From: Pyronema omphalodes | Lineage: Eukaryota; Ascomycota; Pezizomycetes; Pezizales; Pyronemataceae | NCBI GenBank assembly: GCA_024516155.1 | Contig: JAJJXM010000001.1 | Span: 310,001-374,000 of the forward strand | Direction of reading: 5' to 3' | DNA: 64,000 bases | Shown: positions 1 through 10,292 of the stretch, in pieces | How positions within the stretch are numbered: position 1 is the first letter of the stretch | How the letters are laid out: every line of letters starts with the position of its first letter | Made by a program: the position numbers and the translations under genes | The notes under the pieces: model-generated | Databases searched by the model: none | Seen by the model: only the letters and a program-made list of their open reading frames with translations | Told to the model about the DNA's origin: nothing

Positions 1-1014
1 GTGTTATCCCTCCTCGACATCTGGAGTACCGTCCTCCCCTCTTTTGTTCAAGCTAACATCTTGAGCCAACTCGTCCTCCCCAAGCTCCGTGCTGCGGTAT
101 CAGCCTGGAACCCTCGTATGCAGAAGAAAAAACGTATCCCCCCTCCTCATATCTGGGTTTTCCAATGGCTCCCGTATCTTGGGGTACACATGGAAGAGCT
201 GCTGCGAGATGTACGCACCAAATTCGGTGTTATCTTGGATACATGGGATCTTTCCAAGGGCACCATCGACGGATTGGAGCAGTGGCGGGAGGTATTCGGT
301 GCCGATAAGCTTGAATCCATTTTAATTCGACACCTACTCCACAGACTTGCTGTAAGGTTACATAACGACTTCACTGTCAACCCCGCAGATCAGGAAATAG
401 ATGCATTGGAGGATGTCTTCAAATGGACCGCCTTCTTTAAGCCATCTACTCTGGGTCAACTTATGGAAAAGGAGTTTTTCCCCAAGTGGCTGGATGTATT
501 ACATCAGTGGCTTACTGCATCTCCTGTTTTCACAGAAGTCCAGGAATGGTATATGTTCTGGCAAGAGGTGTTCCCTGGGGAGTTACGATCTTCTCCGGCT
601 GTTAAAGAGGGCTTTAGGAGGGGTTTAGATATGATCAACGATGCGATTGACCTTGGCGACCGAGCGGCGACTGAGCTCGCAGCTCCTATCACTGTTTCCA
701 GTTCGAAGAAGAAGGCAGAGGAAAAGAAGACGGCACCTAAAACCAAAGCACCAGTTGACTTTACTGAGACAACTTTCAGGGATGTTGTGGAGGACTGGTG
801 TGCGGAGAATAATCTGCTACTCGTGCCATTAAGGAAGGCGGATGAGGCGAGTGGAAATCCGTTATTCAGAATCACAGCAAGTGCAAGTGGGTCGGGTGGT
901 GTGGTTTGTTATTTTAGAGGGGATGTGGTTTTCTGTCAGGATAGGAAGAAAAAGGAAGTTTGGATGCCGATGGGATTGGGACAGATTTTAGAGAGAGTTG
1001 AGGGAGGGCGGTAA
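1..1014 (+). CDS. NTR1: TFIP11/Ntr1 (Spp382) spliceosome-disassembly factor, C-terminal part
   Basis: Only the last 337 codons are inside the window; the reading frame is open from base 1, so the N-terminal G-patch half lies upstream. The visible part matches the GCFC-type C-terminal region of tuftelin-interacting protein 11 / yeast Ntr1: a block near residues 1-40 (LLDIWSTVLPSFV), WVFQWLPYLG near 50-58, FFPKWLDVL near 160, and a terminal domain starting at FTETTFRDVVEDWCAENN that ends with VWMPMGLGQILE. In the known family the protein works with the helicase Prp43 and Ntr2 to release the excised intron lariat. A charged lysine-rich linker sits near residues 235-250. The stop is TAA at 1012-1014. 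The initial GTG is not a start. Family assignment is firm; the missing half cannot be judged. Confidence 0.88.
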   Translation: MLSLLDIWSTVLPSFVQANILSQLVLPKLRAAVSAWNPRMQKKKRIPPPHIWVFQWLPYLGVHMEELLRDVRTKFGVILDTWDLSKGTIDGLEQWREVFGADKLESILIRHLLHRLAVRLHNDFTVNPADQEIDALEDVFKWTAFFKPSTLGQLMEKEFFPKWLDVLHQWLTASPVFTEVQEWYMFWQEVFPGELRSSPAVKEGFRRGLDMINDAIDLGDRAATELAAPITVSSSKKKAEEKKTAPKTKAPVDFTETTFRDVVEDWCAENNLLLVPLRKADEASGNPLFRITASASGSGGVVCYFRGDVVFCQDRKKKEVWMPMGLGQILERVEGGR

Positions 1015-2224
1015 TGGTTTGATTTAAAGCGGGATGCATAGGGTTGATATAATTGTTTAATCAATGTACAGATGAATCTTTGAAGCGGGATGAAAAATAA
1101 ATTTTAATGGCCGCATGCTGTAATTGGGTACAAGGTTGAGTTTAGCGCTCTGTTGTTTGTATTACTGTGCTCGAATACTCAAAATGCCAAAACAATCGCA
1201 ACTCATGAACCACCAAATATCCTTCAATGATCACTGTTGAAACCGGCTATCACAGGACTTAATCAACCCCACTCTTTCTTGGGAAACCTCCGAAGTTGTG
1301 GCTACGGATGTCCGAATTAGGGGCGTGTCATGCTCAAGGCATCCACCGAGAATGTACATCTGCGGGATGAAACTTCATTCAATTCCAGTAGGCGGATGCA
1401 TCTATGGGATAAAACCAATTCTAATGGGCGGCTATAAACGACGGCTAATATGGATCATGATCAACGTCTCAGCCACACGCTCATTCGCGCGAGTCACAAG
1501 CGCCACCCTCAGGTCGGTTCCCGGTTACCAAACTCCGCCTTCGCCTTAAAGTTTGTCAACCCTAGTGAACCCCAACCACCATCCCTGGTGGACGTTAGGG
1601 CTATGCAACGTCATTTGGGCACTTGAACGCAAGATCGCAGGACTGCCCAGCTCTACTCTAGAGTACTTACCTTACCGGCGATCATCTCTAGCAAGTTTTC
1701 ATGATCCCTTGTATCTCAGTGTAACCAATTTCACCATGATTCCCCTGTAAAATCAGGCTCGGGACCGCAGTAAGCAAAAGAAGCATCGCCCACCAACAAT
1801 CTTCTCCCATCACACATGCAGATTATCTATTTGTTTCAGTGAGCCGCAGAACTGTGCACTTACCTTATGCATGGCCACATAATCCATGGTCGAATCCTGA
1901 ATCCACGTTTCGCATGTAACCAAGCTGTGTCCTATGCCAGCCATTATGTCGGTGAATGTCTTACTCCCAGCCGCTGTTGAAGCGAGGAATCCTATTTGTA
2001 CTTCAGCTCCCCCCCGCTGAGCGAACAGGGTATTTCTTATCTCGACTCGGGTTCGCACTTGAAAATTCCAGCAAAAGTTTAAATACACCGCATTACACAT
2101 AAGCCACCACCAATTCCAGAAGACACAGGCGGGATTACCTAGGTCAGAAGCACAAATTCTACAAACCAACAACCTGCCAACAGATATAAACTGGTAACCA
2201 GCAACAGCAACAAAAACAACAAAC
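1015..2224. other. Intergenic, no supported gene
   Basis: About 1.2 kb between the NTR1 stop and the next ATG. Short open frames occur on both strands, but none shows a recognisable domain or a convincing exon chain. The last 60 bases before 2225 are CA/AAC-rich, as is common in fungal 5' leaders. Confidence 0.6.
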
Positions 2225-2701
2225 ATGGCCGCAGACCTCCTCTTTCCAGTGACCAGCACCACACATATTGATCTTGAGCCAATACTACCTTTACCAATGG
2301 CATCTATTTCGCCCATTGCACCTGGCTCACCTTCACAATCACCTCCACAATCACCTTCACAATCGTCGCCGCCACAATCACCTCAATATTCAACAAGCCA
2401 ACAAAGTCTCCCTGCGTCTCACATTCGTTTCACTTCTAGACGTCGTACAAACCGTTTCTCAACACAAAGCATCTCTCTAGATCCTGTTCAGAGACAGAAA
2501 ATATCTGTTTCACCAGAGATGGACGCGTTCAATATTAGTCCGCTATCGAAACTACAGAATGAGTTGAAGAGACGGAGGTTGGAATTGGAGTTTGCTGAAG
2601 GCTGGGTTAGAGAGAAGAGTGAGGGATTGCTTGAGGAGGAGGATGAAAGGATGATTATTAGGCAGGTTATGGGGGAGAAAGTTAGAGTAGAGTATATCTA
2701 G
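2225..2701 (+). CDS. Hypothetical protein, 158 aa, Ser/Pro-rich N-terminus with charged C-terminal helix
   Basis: Single open frame from ATG 2225 to TAG 2699-2701. I do not recognise a family. Residues about 30-65 are a low-complexity run made of SPSQSPPQSP-like units. Residues 67-77 are basic (RFTSRRRTNRF). The last 50 residues (from SPLSKLQNELKRRRLELEFAEGW) look like an amphipathic, probably coiled-coil helix rich in Glu and Arg. There is no signal peptide or membrane segment. The A-rich leader before the ATG (acaaaaacaacaaacATGGCC) is a good fungal start context and favours a real gene. Codon use in the C-terminal half looks protein-like. Possibly a small nuclear or cytoplasmic lineage-specific protein; function unknown. 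Confidence 0.5.
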   Translation: MAADLLFPVTSTTHIDLEPILPLPMASISPIAPGSPSQSPPQSPSQSSPPQSPQYSTSQQSLPASHIRFTSRRRTNRFSTQSISLDPVQRQKISVSPEMDAFNISPLSKLQNELKRRRLELEFAEGWVREKSEGLLEEEDERMIIRQVMGEKVRVEYI

Positions 2702-4033
2702 AAAGAGGTCGTAAGGAGGGTGGGGGAAAAGGGCATTCACAATTGGCAAGGCTCGGGGGGTGGCTGGACGAAGCTCAGGAAAGCTAAGGGAAGCTCAGGA
2801 AAGCTCCGATGGGATTTGATAGGATTTACAGTGTTCAAAAGGCGTTCTGGGTTTTGTATTTCACGGGGATCATGGGATCGATTTTGTTTTATTTCCGAGA
2901 GCGAATTTCTTCTTGTTAACTTTACAGTGTACTTGTTTGTTCAATTTACATAAGAAACCGATCAGATGATCTACATATTTCTTCATAGTCTAGGCGTTTG
3001 TCTAAGAATGGGTGGTTGCTGGAAGCTGCATGGCCGTTTCTTCAAAGTTTGCTACGCTACTAATTTCAATCATTATTACGTCTCAAAAAGATTCTAATTC
3101 CGGAGTTGCACTAAGAGACGACATCGCTTGCGGCTTTCTTTCGATGGATAGTATCCTCCACTCTCGCGGCCCCGCAGTTGACATTTGGGCTGCATCTCGT
3201 TGCGGGAGCTATGTATATCGTTTTTCTGCCCTCCTTGCTTCTATGTCGGTGTATATCCGTGGATGTAGTACTAAAATATTAAGGGTTGAACCCGGTGTTG
3301 ATAGCACCCTGACAGTGACTAGACGTTGCTAGCCTACTTGGCATCAGTCATCTACAAAGTGGCGCATAAGGAAACATTAACGTCCACGCAAAATCGCAGG
3401 TGGATATGGAAGTGCAGATATTCAATTGGCCTGTAACAGGACCAATCCAATTGCCTAAACCAAATAGGCTTTGGAATATGCAGTAGGGGCATGCAATCAA
3501 CCTCAAGCCACTTTTCCATGGGACCAGAGGAATCAGTGAACGGTTTATGCAAGTATCAATTGTACCCGGATACGGTTATTATTTCTCCTTATGTGATGAA
3601 CCGACTACGTCAATCAAGTTACTAGGCATGTACTCTGTAGCAACATGGGAAGTGTCTAAAGACCATGAACAAATATTCATGAATTAGATGGAAATGAGGT
3701 ATATTATTTAAAACAAACTGGAAATACCCTTCGACTGTATTTGGAAAACAAGATATAATCGCTGATGGTGCTCAAAGAACGATATTGATAAACATAGAAA
3801 CCCAAAATATTGGGGAAAAAACAAACCAAAAGCCTCCACTAAAAACCGACTCCCGCACATCAAACACAGTCGGGATAAAAGAACATGAAAAGCGGCAAAA
3901 GCAAAAGAAAGCCGAACCAACTCCGAAAGAAAAACACCCAGTAATTATAACAGCGCGGGTCCCCACCGACCTCTCGCACCGGAGTCTTTAGAACCTTCCA
4001 TCCACCTGCCACATCAAGATGATAACTGGCGAC
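2702..4033. other. Intergenic, no supported gene
   Basis: About 1.3 kb. At 2771-2805 the 15-mer AAGCTCAGGAAAGCT occurs twice, 20 bases apart. The right end (3700-3960) is A-rich and lies downstream of the minus-strand gene that ends at 4034, so it probably holds that gene's 3' UTR. Short frames around 3012-3332 and 3708-3991 have no recognisable features. Confidence 0.5.
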
Positions 4034-6790
4034 TTAACCACCACGACGATAGTAATGCAATCGCTCCCGCCAGTTCCGAGACCTTTGCTCTCTCGGGATT
4101 CTATGGGTGAAATAACGCAACAGATCATCCCCGTCCTCACCGTTGTCGACGTCTTCGTCAGTATTAACCAAGGTCTCTCCACTCAGAATTGAGATTCTAT
4201 CGCTCTCATCTTCATCAATGAGGGTGGCCTCACTGTCGAGGGTGGCCTCACTGTCGAGGGTGGCCTCACTGTCGAGGCTTGGTATAGGAATGAGCAAGAG
4301 TATATGGTAATACTCTTGGGAGCTGTTATCGGTGTTGCCAACCAAGGTTTCTTGGCTGTCGTTGCTGATGACTGAGGAAGTCATAGAGAAATCATCCTCT
4401 TCGAGGGTCTCGTGGCCGTTCACGAGTGTTTCCTCGCTGTCGTTGATATGGTTCGTGAAGCGTGGGGTCTGCTCGGTGCCTACGAGTGTCTCCTCGCTAT
4501 CCGTACTGTGTAATGAAGAACGCATGAGGTCATTCTCTTCGGATGTCCCACCGTTATCAGCCAGAGTCTCCTCACTGTTAGTACTGTAAAATGAGGAACT
4601 CATGGAGAAATTATCGTCTTCAAGAGTCTCGTTGTGGTCCACCAGTGCCCCCTCGCTGTCGGTAATATAGTTGAAGGAGTGTGGGATCTGATTGTTGTCC
4701 ACAAGTGTCTCCTCGCTATCCGTACTGTAGGATGAGGAACGCATTAGGAGGTCGTTTTCTTCAGAAGTCTCGTTGTCATCAACACTGTGAGTTGAGAAAC
4801 GTAGGAGGGAGTCATCCTCCTCGGGAACCTCATAGCTGTCGGCAAGTATCTCCTCGCTATAACTGATCTGGATTGAGAATAGTGGGGTCTGTCCTCTGTC
4901 CACAAGCGTTTCCGCGCTATAAGCACTGTGAGTGGAAGAATGCATGAGAGGTTCGCTCTCTTCAGAGGTCTCGTCGCTATTGACAAGTGTCTCCTCACTA
5001 TCGACACTGGGAGTCGAAGAACGTAGGGTAAAGGCATCCTGCTCGAGAGTCCCATCGCTATTGACAAGCGCTTTCACCTTATCGGTACTCTGAGTTGAGG
5101 AACGTGGGAAGAAATCGCCTTGCCCAGGGGTTCCATCGCTGTCAATAAATATCTCCTGGTTGTCTTCACTGTACATTGAAGAATTAAGAAGGTGGTCATC
5201 CTCTTCGGAGCTCTCATCATCCATATCGATGACATCTTCCTGTCTTCTCAATAGTCGGAGGATAATTTCTTCCCTGCTTTCCTGGGGGTTTACGAGAGTC
5301 CTCTCACTATCAGTGCTGTATATCGAGGCGCTTAAGAGGAAATCTGCCTCCTCGTCGGCTTCATCATCCATATCAATCAGATCGTCCTGTCCGTTCGGAT
5401 ATAGGAAATAGTAGCTCCACTCGGCTCCGACAAAGCTGATGATAATCCCTTGTCTATCATCATGAGGATAAAGAAAGTTGCGATCAAGCTCTCTGGTTAT
5501 CCTATCCCCGATAATACTAGCGTCCTCTGCTTCGGCCTCATCAATACGGATGGTAGGAACGGAAGAACCCTCTGCTGTAACCTCTCCATAACTGATTTCC
5601 CCATCAATATCGAGTTCGGAAGAAATTGACAGATTGTCATCCTCCCCGGTTTCTTCCTCATCGCTATCTTCCTCGGTGTTCATGAGGGTATCTTGGCTGG
5701 TGAAGTTGTGAAAGTAGAATTCTTCCTCGACTTCATCATTGTCGAAGAGAGTGACCGACTCATATCCATGAGACTCGGCAGGCATCTCCACATCATCAGC
5801 CCGTCTGAAGATCCTCCGTATAACAGAACCCAGTCGCCTCGCGGGGGCCGATGTGCTTGGCTCCCTCACCCAATCCTCTCTGGAGGCCATTTCATCAAGG
5901 AGTTCCTGGCTGCTCTTATCGTCGTCATCGCCGTCGACAGGAGCTGCCGTAGATCTGGTCTGAGTATTCGTCTGATCGTCCACGGAGGTCCTTTGAGGAT
6001 TGTTGATCTGCTCGGTCGTAGTGTCAAGCTCTGTGTGCTGTGGGTTTCGCTCTACCCAGTCACGAAGCTCGTACTCAACAACTTCTCTCTTCGCCGTAAA
6101 CCAGGCTCCAAGAGAAGCGCAAGCAGTACCGAACAACAGCCGTGCACGACTGCTGCAAGCAGTCCTCACCTCCTCCCATCCAGGTATCGTGGTGAACGGT
6201 CTCCATTGTTTATGCAATATGCGGATGAGACAACACAGTGCTCCAACAATCATAATCACCACCAGAAGCAAAAGACCAAGATGTATCGACTGGTTATGGA
6301 TGAATTCCTTCTGTAAGCGGAATTTCTTTTCACTAGGCGATTCCCCCGATCTGACAATGCTGCGTCCACATTCATCTTTCTCGGGAAATTTGCCATTCCA
6401 ATCCCAGTAATAGCCATACGGAACGTCTTGAGTCTTGTGGATGTAACGGATACCACTAGAGGTACATCTGGCTTTTTTATCGCCAAGTTTTCGGGTGACC
6501 GTAAAGATGTCGTCGTAGTGAAGAACATCCCCACTGTCGTCCACTTCGTGATCGTCGGTATCAATGTCGGAGCCTTCTTCGACAAACCCGGAATCGTCCA
6601 TGGGTACGGCGGTAATACGAGGCTTGGAGAGCTTCGATAGCGGGCCATGTGTAATTGCAAACACCTCATCGGAGACTTGGCGACCATACACAGTGACTGT
6701 TAGGATGGTGGTGGCGGTATATGAGGAGCTTCTGGGGGTTGTAGCTGGGGCGGGCTTGGAGAATTGAGAGTCGGTGGGAATATAATCCAT
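4034..6790 (-). CDS. Single-pass membrane protein with acidic Ser-Asp-Ser-Glu-Glu-Thr-Leu-Val repeats, 918 aa
   Basis: One uninterrupted frame; the first ATG is at 6790 (the open frame extends 18 codons further upstream, beginning at a TTG). I recognise no family. Visible parts: a Thr/Ser-rich N-terminal region; one strong hydrophobic segment at about residues 170-192 (GLLLLVVIMIVGALCCLIRIL) followed by basic residues; then a very acidic C-terminal region. From about residue 500 to 880 a unit of roughly 25-30 residues built on STDSEETLVD...EEDDxxxxSS recurs about 14 times, with variants such as NDSEETLVNG and STNSEETLAD. Three exact SEATLD hexapeptides lie near the end and correspond to the DNA repeat at 4221-4274. 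The SDxE/SEE motifs would suit casein kinase 2. There is no signal peptide, so topology is open. Likely a lineage-specific organelle or plasma-membrane protein; function unknown. Confidence 0.75.
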   Translation of the reverse strand: MDYIPTDSQFSKPAPATTPRSSSYTATTILTVTVYGRQVSDEVFAITHGPLSKLSKPRITAVPMDDSGFVEEGSDIDTDDHEVDDSGDVLHYDDIFTVTRKLGDKKARCTSSGIRYIHKTQDVPYGYYWDWNGKFPEKDECGRSIVRSGESPSEKKFRLQKEFIHNQSIHLGLLLLVVIMIVGALCCLIRILHKQWRPFTTIPGWEEVRTACSSRARLLFGTACASLGAWFTAKREVVEYELRDWVERNPQHTELDTTTEQINNPQRTSVDDQTNTQTRSTAAPVDGDDDDKSSQELLDEMASREDWVREPSTSAPARRLGSVIRRIFRRADDVEMPAESHGYESVTLFDNDEVEEEFYFHNFTSQDTLMNTEEDSDEEETGEDDNLSISSELDIDGEISYGEVTAEGSSVPTIRIDEAEAEDASIIGDRITRELDRNFLYPHDDRQGIIISFVGAEWSYYFLYPNGQDDLIDMDDEADEEADFLLSASIYSTDSERTLVNPQESREEIILRLLRRQEDVIDMDDESSEEDDHLLNSSMYSEDNQEIFIDSDGTPGQGDFFPRSSTQSTDKVKALVNSDGTLEQDAFTLRSSTPSVDSEETLVNSDETSEESEPLMHSSTHSAYSAETLVDRGQTPLFSIQISYSEEILADSYEVPEEDDSLLRFSTHSVDDNETSEENDLLMRSSSYSTDSEETLVDNNQIPHSFNYITDSEGALVDHNETLEDDNFSMSSSFYSTNSEETLADNGGTSEENDLMRSSLHSTDSEETLVGTEQTPRFTNHINDSEETLVNGHETLEEDDFSMTSSVISNDSQETLVGNTDNSSQEYYHILLLIPIPSLDSEATLDSEATLDSEATLIDEDESDRISILSGETLVNTDEDVDNGEDGDDLLRYFTHRIPREQRSRNWRERLHYYRRGG
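4221..4274. repeat. Three perfect 18-bp tandem copies inside the acidic repeat protein
   Basis: The 18-mer AGGGTGGCCTCACTGTCG is repeated three times without a mismatch. On the minus strand it encodes three in-frame DSEATL units. Perfect identity between copies points to recent expansion within the coding sequence. Confidence 0.95.
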
Positions 6791-9091
6791 GGCAGATTTT
6801 TGGTGAGCTAAAGGAGCTGGTGATGATATCTTATGGCGGAGCAAAGCTTATCTCGCCAAAAAAAATGCCTTTCAATGGGCCTTCGTGTCAATAATGTATT
6901 GATACTAGTCACTGGATAGTAGAGTTAGCGATAATTCTCAAAATTCAAAGCGAAATGAAAATTACATACCAATCTCTTCAATTCAGAGAAGGACTGATTT
7001 GAAATGAGAAGTATTAGAGGATTAGGACGGGGCAATGAGAGAAACTTCGAGTTTGTAAAAAGAATCCGGTCCTTTCGAGTTAATATTTCGCACCAACAAC
7101 TGTGCCTTGTGGAAGATATCCTTGTAGATGATATATGCAAAACACTGGAGAATGATTAACAACTATTCAGTAAGTTCAAAGAGAAATTCGGATTGCTCAC
7201 CAAGAGTTCTATCTCACGGAAGGATTTGTTAACAAGTGGACAGGGGTCTCTAGGTTTTCGGGTGAAGAAGGCGAAGGTAAAGGAGGTTTGTAAGAGAGGG
7301 CGTCAAATTCGAAGAAGAACCAAGTTCTTTCGATTCTGTCCCGTACTCTTGAACGTGTTAATTCAACTCATAAGTACTAACTTCATCGCCAAAGGATGGA
7401 GAAATACCGAAAAAGAATCACAACTATATAGTCCCAATCAGCTGGTTCCCTATGGCAGACGAGAGACGAGCCTTGCGACAAGTTCCTTAGAGATCTCAGT
7501 CAAAAATATCCCAATCGCAGGTTATTGTCTTCGTGGGGTTTTATGAGGTCAGGAGACTACAAACACTTACAGTTGATCTGGAAAGATTCGGAGATCGCGA
7601 GGATAAACTTGAAGATTATCTCACGGCTCGATATGTGATGATAGGCTGTGAACTGACTGATGTTTGTGTTGCGGGCAGAATGTTAATGTGAGGATGCGGA
7701 AGTGTGCAGAAAGGATGGCGGTGCTTCCTGGTAGGGTTCTGAAGGATCTTGTGGACAAACACAATGTGGTTGTAGTTAACAATTTGAACCCAGGTATGTT
7801 TCGATTAACACCGTACATACAATTAGTACGTTAACTCCAGGAACACAATTCTGACCATCAAGTTTTGCGTGAGCGTGTAGACCAGTGCGATACATCTTTA
7901 TGATAGGCAAATCTTTTGTCCTGAGGCACCTCAAGCTCTAGCTCTTGATATCTGCGATATATAACTGCCTTATCTAGGGAGATACTTTGTGAAAGTCGAC
8001 CTCCATTGGTATCTGTAACGACTGTCCCACCGGCTCGTTGATAGAAGGCATGTACGTAAACAACGACTGTAACCAGATATTTTTGTGGACTGATGAAGAA
8101 CGCCTTCAAAGACTCTTTGAGTCCTCGTATGTGTTAGATTTACATGATCAGAGACATTTGTAGGGCTCAGGGCATGGAAGATGCAAGCTACCGGATATCC
8201 GCCCGAAATGCTTGAAAACAGCAAGCGCCGTCAAGAGCTGCTTAAGTGATCCGCGATAGACGAAGTGACAGGAGATCTGAGTGCGCCAACCCAGCCAGGT
8301 GGTAATCAATCGAATTCCATAAACCCGGAAAGAAAAATTCGTTGGAAGCATCATGTGAAAGATTCAAAACGACGATTTCCAGAACCCGGCTCAAGGGGCC
8401 TGTGGTTGCGACATCTGCGCCGGCTTTATTTTGCTGATGTGTGGGCGCTTGTGCAGGCAACAGATGTACTAGAACAAGATACATCGAGAAATGAATATCT
8501 TCACTGGCTGACATACTGCAGAGTCAGAGTTTTTATGAAGGCATAGGTGAGAAGAATTGTAAAAGACTGAGGCGACGCAAAGCCATTTGAACATCAGCAA
8601 TCGTGGCGCATCCGGAGGTCGTCATGTTCTTTGCGTCTGTGAAGTTCTAAAAATATCACAGGCTTCAAAGTAATGCGTTTAATTCAGCAGCCGGTGATGC
8701 ATCACTTGGCCATCGCGATGACAGAGTCTGTGCGCTTTGACAGTGACGCGTGGTGTTGAATCTTGCGTGGTTGCCGCCAAGACAAAAAAACGAGCCATAT
8801 CCGTGTTGTGTGGCATGGTTACCCGGATTGTGGGCAGCAATGGGACTGCTTTTCTGGGGTTGTGTGTGCGTGTGTGCGGTTACGCGACGACCTAGCGCCA
8901 GACTGAAGCAACATTGAGAACGCCCGACCGACCAGCAACAAATCACCCAGCGAGTGCCCTTCGGACCCACCCTACAACAATCCCCAACGACAGTAAGTTC
9001 CAGCTCCGCCGAAATATTGCTCCCGGACCGTTCTACGGAGATTTTGCGCGACATGGACAAAAGCTGATAGCTTCACTTTTTAGACCTCAAG
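6791..9091. other. Long intergenic stretch, no supported gene
   Basis: About 2.3 kb between two divergently transcribed genes (minus strand up to 6790, eL33 from 9092). No open frame on either strand has a recognisable domain or plausible exon chain. The right end (about 8840-9090) is the eL33 promoter and leader: a GT-rich patch (tgtgtgtgcgtgtgtgcg) near 8858-8878, and a possible 5' UTR intron with donor GTAAGT near 8993 and acceptor TTTTTAG ending at about 9083, just upstream of the start codon. Confidence 0.5.
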
Positions 9092-9827
9092 ATGCCGGAG
9101 ACCAACCACAGACGTACGTTTTGAAAAATCTTACCCTACCTAAAATGAACTTTAACTAATGGCCGAATAGTATACGTTAAGGTGAGCAATAAGCCGAATC
9201 TTTTCCCACGATCGCGAACGAGTATACGCCGTCTCCAATTTTGCCGTTGCGACTACGAGGAGGAATAAGCGGGGGAGGAATTGCAGGGATTCGAAAGCGA
9301 CAACGACGAAAAATCATACAATTCAGCAAATGTCGGGCAAAGTTGGAGACGCGTGTAGTTTGGAGGGAGGAGGAAATTGTGAATATGGGAATATGGGGCT
9401 GATGATGGATTTCGCATAAATCAGGCTCGCCACCTTTCGTACCAGCGTGGCAAGCGCAACACCAACCCCGACACTTCCCTCGTCCAGATTGAGGGTGTTG
9501 CCAACACTCAGGAGGCCACTTTCTACTGCGGAAAGAAGGTTGCTTTCGTTTACCGTGGAAAGTCCGAGAAGCAGGGATCCAAGATCCGTGTATGTATTCC
9601 ATGAAGGGAACGCGATTTAAAGGACGGAGTATTGACGGTTTATTAGGTCATCTGGGGAAAGGTCACCCGTCCTCACGGAAACTCCGGACTCGTCCGTGCT
9701 AAGTACGATATTCACTGAAATTCGGATACGATCATTTTACTAACAGCATTACAGGTTCCGCAAGAACTTGCCTCCTGCGTCCTTCGGTGCCACTCTCCGC
9801 GTCATGCTTTACCCTTCCAACGTTTAA
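9092..9827 (+). CDS. RPL33: 60S ribosomal protein eL33 (L33/RPL35A)
   Basis: Five exons reconstructed by hand: 9092-9113, 9171-9181, 9425-9589, 9647-9702 and 9755-9827, giving 108 aa, the usual size of eL33. The second exon is only 11 nt. The product begins MPETNHRLYVK and continues ARHLSYQRGKRNTNP, SKIRVIWGKVTRPHGNSG and KNLPPASFGATLRVMLYPSNV, all diagnostic for eL33. All junctions are GT...AG, and the frame closes exactly over five exons. The intron before exon 3 is 243 nt, the others 50-57 nt. A TACTAACAG branch site is visible before the last exon. eL33 is a structural protein of the large cytosolic subunit. Family certain; the microexon is inferred from the conserved LYVK residues. Confidence 0.93.
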
Positions 9828-10292
9828 ATGTTCCTTGGGTTTTGTAGGGCAGGAATGGTGTTAGGCAATGGAAAAGTCATGGCTTCGGGGGAAATCTTTT
9901 TACAGTTTGAAACTTCCAATTTACGGCGTTCCCAGTTCATTTTAATTAATCGAACTGCTTCCAACATCACTTTTGTTTTCGGTGATTCTACGGCGAGAAA
10001 CTATTGCATATGGCACTGGGATGGGAAGCCTGTCGAGCTGGATTTCCTTGAGAAGTTCTGTACATATCATGAGCATTCGTACGCGAATGCTCCAAAACTT
10101 CTGCATCAAAGCTACCAGCGATTCGGCGTTCTTCTGAGATTCATTTCCTCTCTCTCTCTACGTGTAAAGCGAAAATATACAACTGCTTCATTTCGATCCG
10201 ACTGGCGTCGATATTACATCTAATTAATCGCGTGACTCACCGAATTACTGGGGATAACTTTATTTACCCCAGGTTTCAGCCCTGCAGTTTAT
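9828..10292. other. 3' region between convergent genes
   Basis: About 465 bp between the eL33 stop and the stop of the minus-strand gene ending at 10293. An open frame (9828-10223) starts right after the eL33 stop but shows no protein features and is best read as 3' UTR and terminator sequence for both genes. Confidence 0.6.

Noticed and set aside
1668..1760. ACTTACCT string resembling the 5' end of U1 snRNA
   Set aside because: The following stems, the loop I sequence and the Sm site of U1 are absent.
1810..2316. Minus-strand open frame of 168 codons with a hydrophobic stretch
   Set aside because: It overlaps the start of the better-supported plus-strand gene at 2225, shows no domain, and its start region is antisense to that gene's Pro/Ser codons.
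3012..3332. Plus-strand open frame of 106 codons
   Set aside because: No start context, domain or splice continuation; composition looks random.
7193..8546. Several 80-117-codon frames on both strands
   Set aside because: None has a recognisable motif, and no exon chain with GT...AG ends joins them.
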